Shown here one piece after another: positions 15,978-25,049 of a stretch of 37,398 bases of DNA (the first letter of the stretch is position 1; each line of letters opens with the position of its first letter). This DNA is from an uncultured Porphyromonadaceae bacterium (GTDB lineage Bacteria > Bacteroidota > Bacteroidia > Bacteroidales > Muribaculaceae), in assembly GCA_947177575.1 (NCBI GenBank), contig CAMWVA010000013.1, positions 1-37,398 of the forward strand, read 5' to 3'. The position numbers were made by a program, and so were the translations under genes. The notes beneath the pieces were generated by a model. That model was not told the origin of the DNA. It worked only from the letters and a program-made list of their open reading frames with translations, and did not search any database.

Positions 15978-17255
15978 TCAGCCGCCGAAATTGTCGTAAT
16001 GTATGCTTTCGGGTTCGACGCCGAGGTTGTGTAGCATATTGTTGACTGCGTTGCTCATCGGGCCGGGACCGCACATATAATATTGTATATCTTCGGGACT
16101 TTCGTGAGTGGACAGATATTTCTTAAACATCACGTCATGCACAAATCCGGGAGTATATTCAACTCCGGCTGCGTCAGCTGCCGGGTCCGGACGGTCAAGA
16201 GCAAGATAGAATTTGAAATTGGGAAAATCCTTTTCGAGCTGCAGGAAATCGTCAAGATAGAATACTTCATTGAGTGCGCGTGCACCGTAGAAGAATGACA
16301 TCTTGCGGTCAGTAGTATGCCGTGTGCGCAGCATCCACATAATCTGTGCACGCAGCGGAGCCATACCGGCACCACCGCCTACCCATATCATCTCTGCCTT
16401 TGAGTCAACGATGGGGTGGAAGTCACCGTAGGGACCTGACATTGTCACCACATCGCCAGGCTTCAGAGAGAAGATGTAAGATGATGCTATGCCCGGAGGT
16501 ACGTCCTGAAATCCGACTTGCGGACGAGGTTTAAAGGGAGGAGTGGCGATACGTACCGTAAGCATGAAGCGGTCGCCTTCTTCGGGGTAGTTGGCCATTG
16601 AGTAAGCACGTACAGTAGGCTCTGAATTTGAAGCCTTGAGACCGAAAAGACCGTACTGTTTCCATGCCGGAAGGTACTCGTCGCCGATAAGTGATTTATC
16701 AATGTCACGGTCATAGTCCATCGTATAAGCCGGAATCTTTATCTGAGCATACGAACCCGGTATGAAATCCATGTGTGCTCCTTCGGGAAGCTGAACTATA
16801 AACTCCTTGATGAAAGTGGCTACATTACGGTTGGATATAACTTTGCACTCCCACTCCTTGACTTCAAGAGCAGCTTCCGAGACCTTGACTTCCATATCAG
16901 ACTTGACCTTAACCTGACATCCGAGACGCCAGTGATCTTTAATCTGTCGGCGTGTGAAATGCACAGCTTCGGTAGGCAGCATGTCGCCGCCGCCTTCAAG
17001 TACCTGTACGCGGCACTGTCCGCAGCTGCCCTTACCGCCGCAGGCTGACGAGAGATGCACGCCGCCTTCGGAGAGAGTAGCCAGCAGAGACTTTCCTGCA
17101 GGTGTCTCAAACGACTTCTTACCGTTATTGACATCAATACGTACCAGACCCGAAGCCACCAGATAATGTTTGGCGACGAGCAGGATAATCACCAGCACCA
17201 GCACGATGACGAAGAAAATCAGTGCCGCCGCGAAAACGGAACTCCAGTGTATCAT
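15978..17255 (-). CDS. nqrF: Na+-NQR subunit F, NADH dehydrogenase
   Basis: A 425-residue subunit where electrons enter Na+-NQR. One N-terminal membrane helix (about 8-27) is followed by a plant-type ferredoxin domain whose 2Fe-2S ligands are visible as Cys72, Cys78, Cys81 (ACGGKGSCGQC) and Cys113 (LGCQV). The ferredoxin-reductase part has RAYSMANYPEE for FAD, GGGAGMAPLRAQ for NADH, and YYMCGPGPM near the C-terminus. It oxidises NADH in the cytosol and passes electrons to the NqrD/E iron-sulfur site. Last gene of the operon, 44 bases after nqrE. Confidence 0.97.
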   Translation of the reverse strand: MIHWSSVFAAALIFFVIVLVLVIILLVAKHYLVASGLVRIDVNNGKKSFETPAGKSLLATLSEGGVHLSSACGGKGSCGQCRVQVLEGGGDMLPTEAVHFTRRQIKDHWRLGCQVKVKSDMEVKVSEAALEVKEWECKVISNRNVATFIKEFIVQLPEGAHMDFIPGSYAQIKIPAYTMDYDRDIDKSLIGDEYLPAWKQYGLFGLKASNSEPTVRAYSMANYPEEGDRFMLTVRIATPPFKPRPQVGFQDVPPGIASSYIFSLKPGDVVTMSGPYGDFHPIVDSKAEMIWVGGGAGMAPLRAQIMWMLRTRHTTDRKMSFFYGARALNEVFYLDDFLQLEKDFPNFKFYLALDRPDPAADAAGVEYTPGFVHDVMFKKYLSTHESPEDIQYYMCGPGPMSNAVNNMLHNLGVEPESIHYDNFGG

Positions 17256-17299
17256 AATAGTTAATGTTTCAAAAGATTAAACCAATTTAAGGTCTGTCA

Positions 17300-17914
17300 T
17301 CAGATTTTGATGCCCAGAAAGCTCATAAATGCTATACCCATAAGGCCGGTGATAATAAAAGATATACCGATGCCTCGCAGCGGAGCAGGCACAGCGCTGA
17401 CTGTGAGACGCTGGCGTATTGCGGCCAGACAGGTTATAGCCAGCAGCCAGCCGATACCGGAGCCGGCACCGTAGACGGTAGCTGTCCATGCGTTGTCGAA
17501 ATCACGCTGCTGCATGAATAGCACCGCACCGAGTATGGCACAGTTGACGGCAATCAGTGGCAGGAAGATACCGAGAGCGTTGTAGAGAGCCGGAGTGAAT
17601 TTTTCGATAGCCATCTCAAGTATCTGTACAAGGGCTGCTATGACCGATATAAACATTATAAGACCGAGGAAGCTAAGGTCGGCATCAGCATACTCCTCGC
17701 CGAGCCATGTCAGCGCACCGGGCACGAGAATAAAGTGATTTATAGCCCAGCAGATAGGCAGCGATACTATGAGTACGAATGTCACAGCCACACCGAGTCC
17801 GAAAGCGGTTTTTACATTTTTTGAAACCGCCAAAAAGGAACACATGCCTAAGAAGTAGGCAAAAATCATGTTGTCGATAAATATCGACCGTATGAAAAGG
17901 TTAAGATTTTCCAT
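17300..17914 (-). CDS. nqrE: Na+-NQR subunit E
   Basis: A 204-residue membrane protein with six predicted helices. MCSFLAVSK (Cys25) and AVNCAILGA (Cys125) supply two of the four cysteines that, with NqrD, hold an iron-sulfur cluster inside the membrane. NqrE and NqrD are inverted-topology homologs. It lies 27 bases after nqrD and 44 bases before nqrF. Confidence 0.97.
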   Translation of the reverse strand: MENLNLFIRSIFIDNMIFAYFLGMCSFLAVSKNVKTAFGLGVAVTFVLIVSLPICWAINHFILVPGALTWLGEEYADADLSFLGLIMFISVIAALVQILEMAIEKFTPALYNALGIFLPLIAVNCAILGAVLFMQQRDFDNAWTATVYGAGSGIGWLLAITCLAAIRQRLTVSAVPAPLRGIGISFIITGLMGIAFMSFLGIKI

Positions 17915-17941
17915 GATTTGCAGTGATTAGAAAGTCAGACA

Positions 17942-18550
17942 TCAGGAAGCCTTGCGGTTATGTACCCAGATGATACACGCCACAGTGATAAGAGCCATAG
18001 GAGGCAGAATCATAAGGCCGCAATTGGCGTAACCGTGTTCATAGCACCACTGCGGTATGACCTGGCAACCGAGCAGAGTGCCGCTGCCGAGAAGCTCACG
18101 GAAGAAAGCTACGATGACAAGAATTATACCGTAGCCTAATCCGTTACCTATACCGTCAAGAAATGCAGGCCAGGGACGGTTATTGAGAGCGAAGGCTTCA
18201 AGACGACCCATGATTATACAGTTGGTGATGATAAGACCGATGAATACCGACAGCTGTTTGCTGACATCATAAGCGAAAGCCTTGAGCACCTGATCGACCA
18301 CGACAACAAGAGCGGCTACGACCACGAGCTGTACGATGATACGTATAGATGTGGGAATAGTATTGCGCAATGCTGAAATGATGACGTTAGCCAGTGCCAG
18401 TACCGCCGTTACCGATATGGTCATGACGATGGCCGGCTCAAGTTTGGCTGTCACGGCCAGGGCCGAACAGATACCTAACACCTGTACGATGACCGGGTTA
18501 TCCTTTGAAAGAGGAGTGACAAGTGGTAAGAGTGACTTGGAAATCTTCAT
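17942..18550 (-). CDS. nqrD: Na+-NQR subunit D
   Basis: A 202-residue membrane protein with about six helices. Cys28 in GICSALAVT and Cys111 in TNCIIMGR are the NqrD ligands of the intramembrane iron-sulfur cluster shared with NqrE. The ATG overlaps the nqrC stop as ATGA (18550-18547), so translation is coupled. Confidence 0.97.
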   Translation of the reverse strand: MKISKSLLPLVTPLSKDNPVIVQVLGICSALAVTAKLEPAIVMTISVTAVLALANVIISALRNTIPTSIRIIVQLVVVAALVVVVDQVLKAFAYDVSKQLSVFIGLIITNCIIMGRLEAFALNNRPWPAFLDGIGNGLGYGIILVIVAFFRELLGSGTLLGCQVIPQWCYEHGYANCGLMILPPMALITVACIIWVHNRKAS

Positions 18551-19281
18551 GACTTGGAAGTATTGTCGGGATTAGATGACTTTATATTATCGAAGAAAGC
18601 CTTGTAGGGTTCAAGCGAATTATAGAGCATGTTCTGAACTCCCTGGCTTGTGATGGTACCGCCGCTGACAGCATGCACAAAGTCGCCTGAGGCCAGCTCA
18701 TGACCTGCTTTGACAACAGCTACCGAAGTAAACTGGCCGTCGGGAGCAAGTACAGATTTGCCTTCGAACTGCGAACTAAAGGCCGGTTTTTCTATTTCGG
18801 CACCTAAGCCCGGAGTCTCGCCTTCATGTCCGAAATAGGCTCCGTAGATAGTGGCAGAGCCTTCATTGAATGATACATATCCCCATATCGGTCCCCACAG
18901 ACCGGCACCGTAGACAGGTATGACATATTTAAGACCAGAAGATGTCTCACATTCAAATACAGGCAGTTTCCGCTGGTCAGCAGGCAGTTTGACCTGAGTG
19001 GCGACCTTCACTTTGAAAGGATCGAGGTTATCATCTACACGCTGGCCGTTACTGTTGACGATATAGGCTCCTTTGATATGCTCTGCATAGAGATCTGCTA
19101 CCGACTGTCCTTCGGAGGGGAATATAAGAGCGGCAGCCAGAATCTGACGTTTTGTGTCATTGTCGATGTTCTCAAGCTGGCGAGGTCTCAGACCCTGATA
19201 CACCACCGAGAGCAGTATGCCGACGGCAAGCACAAGTACCGAGGCATAGATGACAGTATATAGATTACTTTGACGATTCAT
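18547..19281 (-). CDS. nqrC: Na+-NQR subunit C, covalent FMN carrier
   Basis: A 244-residue subunit with one N-terminal helix (about 8-28) and a periplasmic FMN-binding domain. The flavinylation site is SGGTITSQGVQ, with FMN expected on Thr209 through a phosphoester bond. The Vibrio form is SGAT, so Gly replaces Ala here, which still fits the S(T)GxT pattern. It passes electrons towards NqrB. Flavinylation needs ApbE, which is not in this window. Confidence 0.96.
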   Translation of the reverse strand: MNRQSNLYTVIYASVLVLAVGILLSVVYQGLRPRQLENIDNDTKRQILAAALIFPSEGQSVADLYAEHIKGAYIVNSNGQRVDDNLDPFKVKVATQVKLPADQRKLPVFECETSSGLKYVIPVYGAGLWGPIWGYVSFNEGSATIYGAYFGHEGETPGLGAEIEKPAFSSQFEGKSVLAPDGQFTSVAVVKAGHELASGDFVHAVSGGTITSQGVQNMLYNSLEPYKAFFDNIKSSNPDNTSKS

Positions 19282-19294
19282 GTTGGCAGAGGTA

Positions 19295-20482
19295 TTAAGA
19301 TATTGATTTAAGGCGGCGTGTACGGCGCTTTACGTTGGATTCCACCACACACCAGTCGATGAGCGGTGCGAAACAGTTCAGCAGCAGTACGGCAAGCATA
19401 GCTCCTTCAGGATAACCGGTGTTATAGAATCGTATCAGCATCGCTACGGCACCGATGAGGAAGCCGTATATCCACTTGCCGGTTGATGTACGGCAGGCTG
19501 TAACCGGGTCTGTAGCCATAAAAACTATAGCAAAAGCAAAACCACCGAGCAAAAGTTGTTCAAACGGATTGACGAAGGTGATAGGATACAGAGGTGAGGC
19601 CCATGCATGACCTATAAAGCTCATTGCAAGCGCGCCGACAACACCTGAAATCATGATTTTCCACGAAGCCATACCGCTGATGAGTAAGATAGCGGCTCCG
19701 ATCAATATACAGAATGTTGAAGTCTCACCCCACGAACCCGGTACAAGACCCCAGAAGAGGTCGGCAGCGCTGACAGGAAGTCCGTCGACACCGGTGATTG
19801 ATACGGAACCCGGTGTGCCGGATGCTAACTGTGCCAAAGGTGTGGCACCGGTGTAACCGTCTACGGCAGGCAGACCGTTCAGACTTACAAAGACACCGTC
19901 ACCGCTCATCTTGGAGGGATAAGCGAAGAAAAGGAATGCACGTGTCACCAGCGCTACATTCAGAAAGTTGTATCCTGTGCCGCCGAATACCTCCTTAGCG
20001 AAAATAACGGCAAAAGCTACGGCTACAGCCAGCATCCAGCATGGTGTCTCTACCGGACATATCATCGGAATCAGCAGACCCGATACAAGAAATCCCTCCT
20101 GTATCTCATGTCCGCGCATCTGGGCTACGACAAATTCTATACCCAAACCTACGATATAGGCAGTCAGAATCTGAGGCAGCACAGCAAATAAGCCATAGAA
20201 GAAGAGGGGAATGAAATTGGTGGGAAGCCCTGTGGCCAGAGCATTCTGATAGCCTATGTTCCACATGCCGAAAAGACAGCAGGGGAGCAGAGCGAGCAGT
20301 ACCGTTATCATGGTGCGCTTCGAGTCGTTGGCATCATGTATGTGCACACCCGAACGCGAGGTATCGTTGGGAGTGAACAGGAAAGTGTAGAAGCCGTCGA
20401 AAACCGAATGCAGCTTCTCATACCGTCCGCCTGGTTCAAACTGAGGGCGGATACGGTCAATCTGTTTCTTTAATCCTTTCAT
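19295..20482 (-). CDS. nqrB: Na+-NQR subunit B, Na+ channel and FMN/riboflavin site
   Basis: A 395-residue membrane subunit with about ten helices. YTGATPLAQ (210-218) is the flavinylation motif, with FMN expected on Thr214. The cytosolic N-terminus (PQFEPGGRYEKLHSVFDGFYTFLF) is typical of the family. NqrB holds the Na+ path and the terminal quinone-side cofactors. It lies 24 bases after nqrA. Confidence 0.97.
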   Translation of the reverse strand: MKGLKKQIDRIRPQFEPGGRYEKLHSVFDGFYTFLFTPNDTSRSGVHIHDANDSKRTMITVLLALLPCCLFGMWNIGYQNALATGLPTNFIPLFFYGLFAVLPQILTAYIVGLGIEFVVAQMRGHEIQEGFLVSGLLIPMICPVETPCWMLAVAVAFAVIFAKEVFGGTGYNFLNVALVTRAFLFFAYPSKMSGDGVFVSLNGLPAVDGYTGATPLAQLASGTPGSVSITGVDGLPVSAADLFWGLVPGSWGETSTFCILIGAAILLISGMASWKIMISGVVGALAMSFIGHAWASPLYPITFVNPFEQLLLGGFAFAIVFMATDPVTACRTSTGKWIYGFLIGAVAMLIRFYNTGYPEGAMLAVLLLNCFAPLIDWCVVESNVKRRTRRLKSIS

Positions 20483-20506
20483 AATGGTAGAATCAGTGTT
20501 TGGAAA

Positions 20507-21841
20507 TCAGGATAGTTCCTTACGCAGGTTATCGAGACTCTGACGTACAATATGCTGCAGAGGTTCCTTTGAAGTATCTACAAATTCGGGAAGTGCGAAA
20601 TCCTCAGGTGCCACTTCATAGATGCCGAGTTCTTCCATGCGTTCTATATCGTTGGCCATCATAGCTTTCAGCAGATATTCCGGATATATGTCAAAGGGAA
20701 ATACCTTATCGAACTCTTCACTGAGAATCATAGCGCGGCGACCGCCTTTGATACGGGCGTCGAATTTGAAAGGCTTACCGAGACCTTTCAGCCACGCAGG
20801 AAAAGTACGCTTGACACTGAATTTATCCGGTGACATTGAAGCCCATCCCATAAATTCATCGGCATCGGCACCTTCGGCTATGACTGTAATCTGGCGGTAA
20901 GGAAAATGTAGAAATCCGTCTTTGAGTGAACAGCGTGTGCCGGTCAGAACATTGCCTGAGATAATACGCAGGCGTGTATCGTCGCTTGCTTTCAGACTTC
21001 CGGCCAGCATGGTATCAAGACGTGCGCCTATGGTGGTATTTATCAGATGAGGATTATTGACTTCCGATCCGGTCACAGCTACAAGAGCCGCTGTGTCAAG
21101 ATAGCCGTCCGTAATAAGCCGCCCTATACGCACTGCGGTGCGTGCGTCGAGAGTGAATACGGTTTCACCTTTGTTAACAGGCTTTATCGCAGCAATCTGA
21201 GTACCTACATTACCGGCCGGGTGAGGGCCGTCGAAAGCAATTACCTGTGCGGCCTTAGAAGTTATGCCGCTATCGGGGCGCACACCTAAATAGACTGTAC
21301 CCGGAGTGAGGGAAGCAAGAGTTTCCAGACCGGTCTCAAGAGCACTCATATCCTTCGGCTGAAGCATAGGAGCTGCAAGTGGAGCTGAATCAAATGCTGT
21401 AACGAAAATATCACGCGGAATAGCGTTTACACTCGGAACGATGTCAAACGGGCGCTGCCGCATCATAGCCCACAGACCTGAGGCCTGAAGTATGGCTCGC
21501 AGACCTTCTGTTTCATCCGGAATTTCGAATTTCTCGGCCTCGTCGCCCTCTCGGCGCACGGTGATGTGTAGTATGTGACGTCGTTCGCCACGGGCGATTT
21601 CAGTCACTTCGCCACTTACAGGTGAAGTAAGGCACAGCGTGGCGTTATCTTTGTCGGCAAAGAGTACGGACCCTCTCTGCACCTTGTCGCCGGGGTGCAC
21701 CCTGGCTTTCCATACCGCACCCGGAAAGTCGTCGGGACATATTGCAAACAGCGTCGTAGAGGTGTCCTGGGTTATCTCAGCCGAAGGCGCTCCGAACATA
21801 GGAATGTCGAGGCCTTTCTTGATTTTGATTGTATCCTCCAT
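20507..21841 (-). CDS. nqrA: Na+-NQR subunit A
   Basis: A 444-residue cytosolic subunit of Na+-NQR with no cofactor motif. The family N-terminus, IKIKKGLDIPMFGAP, begins right after the ATG at 21841. A longer frame from 21919 adds 26 residues not found in the family and starts only about 17 bases after the predicted transcription start, so 21841 is preferred. It is the first gene of nqrABCDEF, with promoter at 21943-21973. The complex pumps Na+ out of the cell as it moves electrons from NADH to quinone, a major respiratory entry point in Bacteroidales. Confidence 0.95.
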   Translation of the reverse strand: MEDTIKIKKGLDIPMFGAPSAEITQDTSTTLFAICPDDFPGAVWKARVHPGDKVQRGSVLFADKDNATLCLTSPVSGEVTEIARGERRHILHITVRREGDEAEKFEIPDETEGLRAILQASGLWAMMRQRPFDIVPSVNAIPRDIFVTAFDSAPLAAPMLQPKDMSALETGLETLASLTPGTVYLGVRPDSGITSKAAQVIAFDGPHPAGNVGTQIAAIKPVNKGETVFTLDARTAVRIGRLITDGYLDTAALVAVTGSEVNNPHLINTTIGARLDTMLAGSLKASDDTRLRIISGNVLTGTRCSLKDGFLHFPYRQITVIAEGADADEFMGWASMSPDKFSVKRTFPAWLKGLGKPFKFDARIKGGRRAMILSEEFDKVFPFDIYPEYLLKAMMANDIERMEELGIYEVAPEDFALPEFVDTSKEPLQHIVRQSLDNLRKELS

Positions 21842-21942
21842 GAAGTCAGTATATAGAGTATTTTTTATTTCAGTGGTACCGGAGTCGGGCTGTAACATAA
21901 ACAGTGTGCATGGCCACATTGTATGAATAGTCCGCTAAACTG

Positions 21943-21973
21943 CAAAATTACAAAGAATAATCGTCTTAACAAA
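21943..21973 (-). promoter_or_regulatory. Bacteroidota promoter of the nqr operon
   Basis: On the minus strand TTTG (21973-21970), 19 bases, then TAATTTTG (21950-21943). The transcript would begin near 21936, giving a leader of about 95 bases before the chosen nqrA start. Confidence 0.75.
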
Positions 21974-21985
21974 TCAAAAGAAAGT

Positions 21986-22048
21986 AAAAACGCCATAAAA
22001 GTCTGCGGTTACTGTTGTACAACAGTAACCGCAGACTTTTATGGCGTT
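21986..22048 (-). terminator. 60-base perfect palindrome, terminator of the TPR gene
   Basis: Two perfect 30-base arms (21989-22018 and 22019-22048) meet with no spacer. On the minus strand the stem ends in a T-run (21990-21986), so it works as a terminator 16 bases after the TPR gene stop. It lies 15 bases upstream of the nqr -33 box. Confidence 0.85.
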
Positions 22049-22064
22049 CAGTTACACTCGGTAA

Positions 22065-23690
22065 TTACTTAAGACCTTCGACGAATTTGCGGTAAGCTTC
22101 GTTGTTCGGATCATACTCCAGATACTTGTTGAAGTATTCCTTAGCTTTGGCTACGTCCTTCTTATCGAGATAGTAGTTGCCTAAGTAGTTATACATATCC
22201 TTAGCATCTGCTGTATAACGTGCGTCGGGTTTAGCCTCAAGCAGAGTGACAGCCTCAAGATATGCCGGAGCTGCGGCTGATTTCACCTGTTCGTCAGTAG
22301 TGGCACGCTGCTTGGCAACATCGCCTACAAACTTTTTGGGCTTATAGTTGGTCGGAAGTATGTCAGAAGCTTTCTGCACGAAAGCGAGAGTGTCGTCAAA
22401 ATATTTGTCCGACTTGGCAGGATCTGCGGTTTTGTTCTCAACACCTGCGTAGTAAGAGAATGTAGCCTGCTGTACAAAGTCGTTGTAACCCGGTTCATCT
22501 GTCTTATCAAGATAGCCGTGATAAGCATCTGCTGCATTGGCTATCTGGTTCATGCTTGCATAGAGGAAAGCAAGATTTTTGTTAAAACTTGCCTGATCGG
22601 GCATCTGGTCTATAGCTTCCTGAAGCACACTGACAGCTTCATCATAGCGCTTGGCTGCCTTGAATTCATCAGAGATGAGGTTATAGTCGATAGCAGCGAA
22701 TCTGTTAGCCGGATTAGCCTTATGAGCTGCATACAGTGCTTCGGCCATAGGCAGCAGCTGGTCGCGCATAGACTCAAGCTGTGCGGCATTCATAAACTGA
22801 TAACGCTGTGCAGTGAAGTTGGACGGATTAGCCTTAAGCAGATTTGTAGCATAATCGTATCCTTTCTGAAAGTCGCCGCCGTAGAAGAGCAGGAAGGCAT
22901 ATCGGTCTTCGTCCTGTTTGAAGTGGGCCGGGTTCTGCACATATTCGCCATATTTCTGGGCAGCGTTTGCAAAGTCTTTCTTATTATAATAAGCGTTTGC
23001 TATCTCACGCTGTCCGAGTGCCGATGTCGGGTTAAGAGCGAGCAGACTGTTAAGCATGTCAACTGCATACTCGGGATTGACCTGAGTAAAGAGGTTGGCA
23101 TATTTTACGTATGCACCTGTGGCAGTGTTATCATAGTTAGCAGCCATTTCATATTTGGCAGCGGCACCGCCCCAGTCCTTTTTATCCTTGAGTGCATCAC
23201 CCTCGAAGATATAAATATCGGCATTTTTCATGTCGATTTTACGTGCTTTTTCAATACGCTTGTCAATCTCCTTGGCGTATGCCACAGGGTCTACGCCATA
23301 GTAAGCGCGTGCTACGGCTACTTGGAACGAAGCGTCTTTCTTAGCGACTTTTTCAGCTAATTTAATTTGAGCCTCAGCTCCTTTGGTATCACCGTTAAGC
23401 AGAGCTATCTGTGCAAGACCCACATAGTTATAGGGGTTCTGGGCATCTGCCTGCACACCTTTCTCAAAATAGGAACGGGCCTCGGCGGGCTTTTCTTCCT
23501 CAAGAGCGATAAGGCCGAGATAATAGTCGGTTACTGCCATGTCTGTGCCGGGCTTGTCGGCAGTACGGAGCAACAGCTCTTTGGCGTTACCGAACTGGTC
23601 GGCCTTGTAGTACTCTACGCCGTCAGTCTGAGCTGCGGCCGAAAAAGCTATGCCTGCGAAGCAGGCAGCGAGAATGGGTCTGAACTTCAT
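22065..23690 (-). CDS. Secreted tetratricopeptide-repeat protein
   Basis: A 541-residue protein with a signal peptide (ILAACFAGIAFSAAAQ, cleaved near 21) and many TPR helices through its whole length: ADAQNPYNYVGLAQIALLNGD, NPTSALGQREIANAYYNKKD and, at the end, YNYLGNYYLDKKDVAKAKEYFNKYLEYDPNN. TPR arrays hold protein partners, so this is probably a periplasmic scaffold. No enzyme motif was seen. It lies downstream of the ExbB/ExbD/TonB and PstS-like genes, but has its own promoter at 23832-23862 and a palindromic terminator. Confidence 0.88.
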   Translation of the reverse strand: MKFRPILAACFAGIAFSAAAQTDGVEYYKADQFGNAKELLLRTADKPGTDMAVTDYYLGLIALEEEKPAEARSYFEKGVQADAQNPYNYVGLAQIALLNGDTKGAEAQIKLAEKVAKKDASFQVAVARAYYGVDPVAYAKEIDKRIEKARKIDMKNADIYIFEGDALKDKKDWGGAAAKYEMAANYDNTATGAYVKYANLFTQVNPEYAVDMLNSLLALNPTSALGQREIANAYYNKKDFANAAQKYGEYVQNPAHFKQDEDRYAFLLFYGGDFQKGYDYATNLLKANPSNFTAQRYQFMNAAQLESMRDQLLPMAEALYAAHKANPANRFAAIDYNLISDEFKAAKRYDEAVSVLQEAIDQMPDQASFNKNLAFLYASMNQIANAADAYHGYLDKTDEPGYNDFVQQATFSYYAGVENKTADPAKSDKYFDDTLAFVQKASDILPTNYKPKKFVGDVAKQRATTDEQVKSAAAPAYLEAVTLLEAKPDARYTADAKDMYNYLGNYYLDKKDVAKAKEYFNKYLEYDPNNEAYRKFVEGLK

Positions 23691-23831
23691 CGTATATAAA
23701 GCTTTATATTTTAATCAAAAACAGTTTGTGAGGAGAGGTATGCCACTCGACATAATATTCTAACGGTTATAATATGTTGCTATTATATGTCTGATAGCTG
23801 TCAGAGGCACAGGAACACATGATTCTATGTG

Positions 23832-23862
23832 CAAAAATAACAAATTTATCTGACAATACAAA
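23832..23862 (-). promoter_or_regulatory. Bacteroidota promoter of the TPR gene
   Basis: On the minus strand TTTG (23862-23859), 19 bases, then TATTTTTG (23839-23832), leaving a leader of roughly 135 bases. Confidence 0.65.
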
Positions 23863-23902
23863 ATAGGTTTACACTTAATCGGAACCGTTAAGTTTTTTTA
23901 TT

Positions 23903-23940
23903 ATCTGAGGTCCGCCGTGCAGTTACGGCAGACCTCAGAT
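23903..23940. terminator. Hairpin after the PstS-like gene
   Basis: Ten-base arms ATCTGAGGTC (23903-23912) and GACCTCAGAT (23931-23940), extended inside by GCCGT/ACGGC after one mismatch. It starts 30 bases past the stop of the 23970 gene. The minus strand has A rather than T after it, so it may need Rho or protect the mRNA end. Confidence 0.6.
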
Positions 23941-23969
23941 GTAAAATATATTCGGTCTGTGGCCGGATG

Positions 23970-24974
23970 TTATTTCAGTTGTACCACACGCGGATTCATG
24001 TGGTAGGGCAGTATACCGGTAAGGGTTATGATTTTCTGTCCTACGAATCCGGTCATAAATGTATAGAAGCTGTGGAGTACAGTTGAGTTGGAAGCAGTCG
24101 AAATCATGTAGACTTTACGGAACAGGGGATACTGTCCGGTAGCTATGTAGGCCTGGTAGGGCTTATACGCTACGGGGTCAAAATCGTTGTCGGCTGTAGG
24201 ATTGCTGACTTTTATTATATTAACTTCCGAGGTAAGCTGCGAGGCTACAGTGTCGGTTTCGTTCTGATAGTCGGCCACACGCTTGTCCATCGGTATGTTG
24301 CGGGCTGCGCTGAGGTCGTCGCCGAGCCAGCTGACACTGATGATACCGAGTGCGTCGGGGTCTTTCTTCACAACATCGAATACTTCTGCATTCGACTTCT
24401 GTGCATAAGCGTTCGGATTGTCCGAAAGGCGGCTATCACCCGACAGGAAACGCTCACGCATATAGCTTACTGTTGAGGAACCTGCATTGTCGAATACAAT
24501 CTTTATAGCCGTTGTGTCATTACCGGCTAATTGACTCCAGCGTGTTATCTTACCCTGCATTATCGCAGCTATATCATCTACCGAAAGTGCGCTTACAGGA
24601 TTGTTCTTATTAGCGATAAGAGCTACAGCGTCAACTGCTATACAGTTCTGACGTACGACACGCTTATAGGTCTTTTTCATAAACTCGCGCTGTTCGGGAG
24701 TAAGCTCGTGTGTGATGATAATAGCCTGTGTCTGGTCGGCTAAAAGGGTATCAAGAGCTTCCTGCTCACTGACATAGAACGGCACGATAGAAGCCTGAGG
24801 ATAGGAATACTCGAATACTTCGATTTCTTCATCAAGAATGTTACGGAAGCCTTCGTCACAGAATAGGGTGGCGCTGCCGGAGGCATACTCACCGCGCTTA
24901 ACGGGAGTACATGATAAAACTCCCAGTCCTACGAGGACCGAGAGTAAGCATAGTGTTATCTTTGAAGCCTTCAT
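23970..24974 (-). CDS. PstS-like substrate-binding lipoprotein
   Basis: A 334-residue protein with a lipoprotein signal (LLSVLVGLGVLSC, lipid on the Cys near 22). The rest is a periplasmic-binding-protein fold of the PstS/PBP-like group: SGSATLFCDEGF near the N-terminus, NPVSALSVDDIAAIMQGKITRWSQL in the middle, and DNAGSSTVSYMRERF. Phosphate-type PstS proteins share this order, but no pst transporter genes adjoin it. It lies after the tonB locus, and a role linked to that envelope machinery rather than classic phosphate uptake is possible. The 75 bases before its ATG show no clear promoter, so it is probably cotranscribed with the small gene upstream. Confidence 0.85.
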   Translation of the reverse strand: MKASKITLCLLSVLVGLGVLSCTPVKRGEYASGSATLFCDEGFRNILDEEIEVFEYSYPQASIVPFYVSEQEALDTLLADQTQAIIITHELTPEQREFMKKTYKRVVRQNCIAVDAVALIANKNNPVSALSVDDIAAIMQGKITRWSQLAGNDTTAIKIVFDNAGSSTVSYMRERFLSGDSRLSDNPNAYAQKSNAEVFDVVKKDPDALGIISVSWLGDDLSAARNIPMDKRVADYQNETDTVASQLTSEVNIIKVSNPTADNDFDPVAYKPYQAYIATGQYPLFRKVYMISTASNSTVLHSFYTFMTGFVGQKIITLTGILPYHMNPRVVQLK

Positions 24975-25049
24975 AACGGAAAAGACTTTGTAAAATGTTT
25001 ATATCAGGATTTGACTGAACGGAGAGAGGAAGGTAAAAACCGGTCAAGG

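Noticed and set aside
21842-21919. Longer nqrA start at 21919
   Set aside because: The added residues are not part of the family and the codon is close to the predicted transcription start; IKIKKGLDIPMF starts just after 21841.
22518-23360. Plus-strand frame of 280 codons antisense to the TPR gene
   Set aside because: Cys/Ile-rich translation with no domain, opposite a clear TPR protein with signal peptide and promoter.
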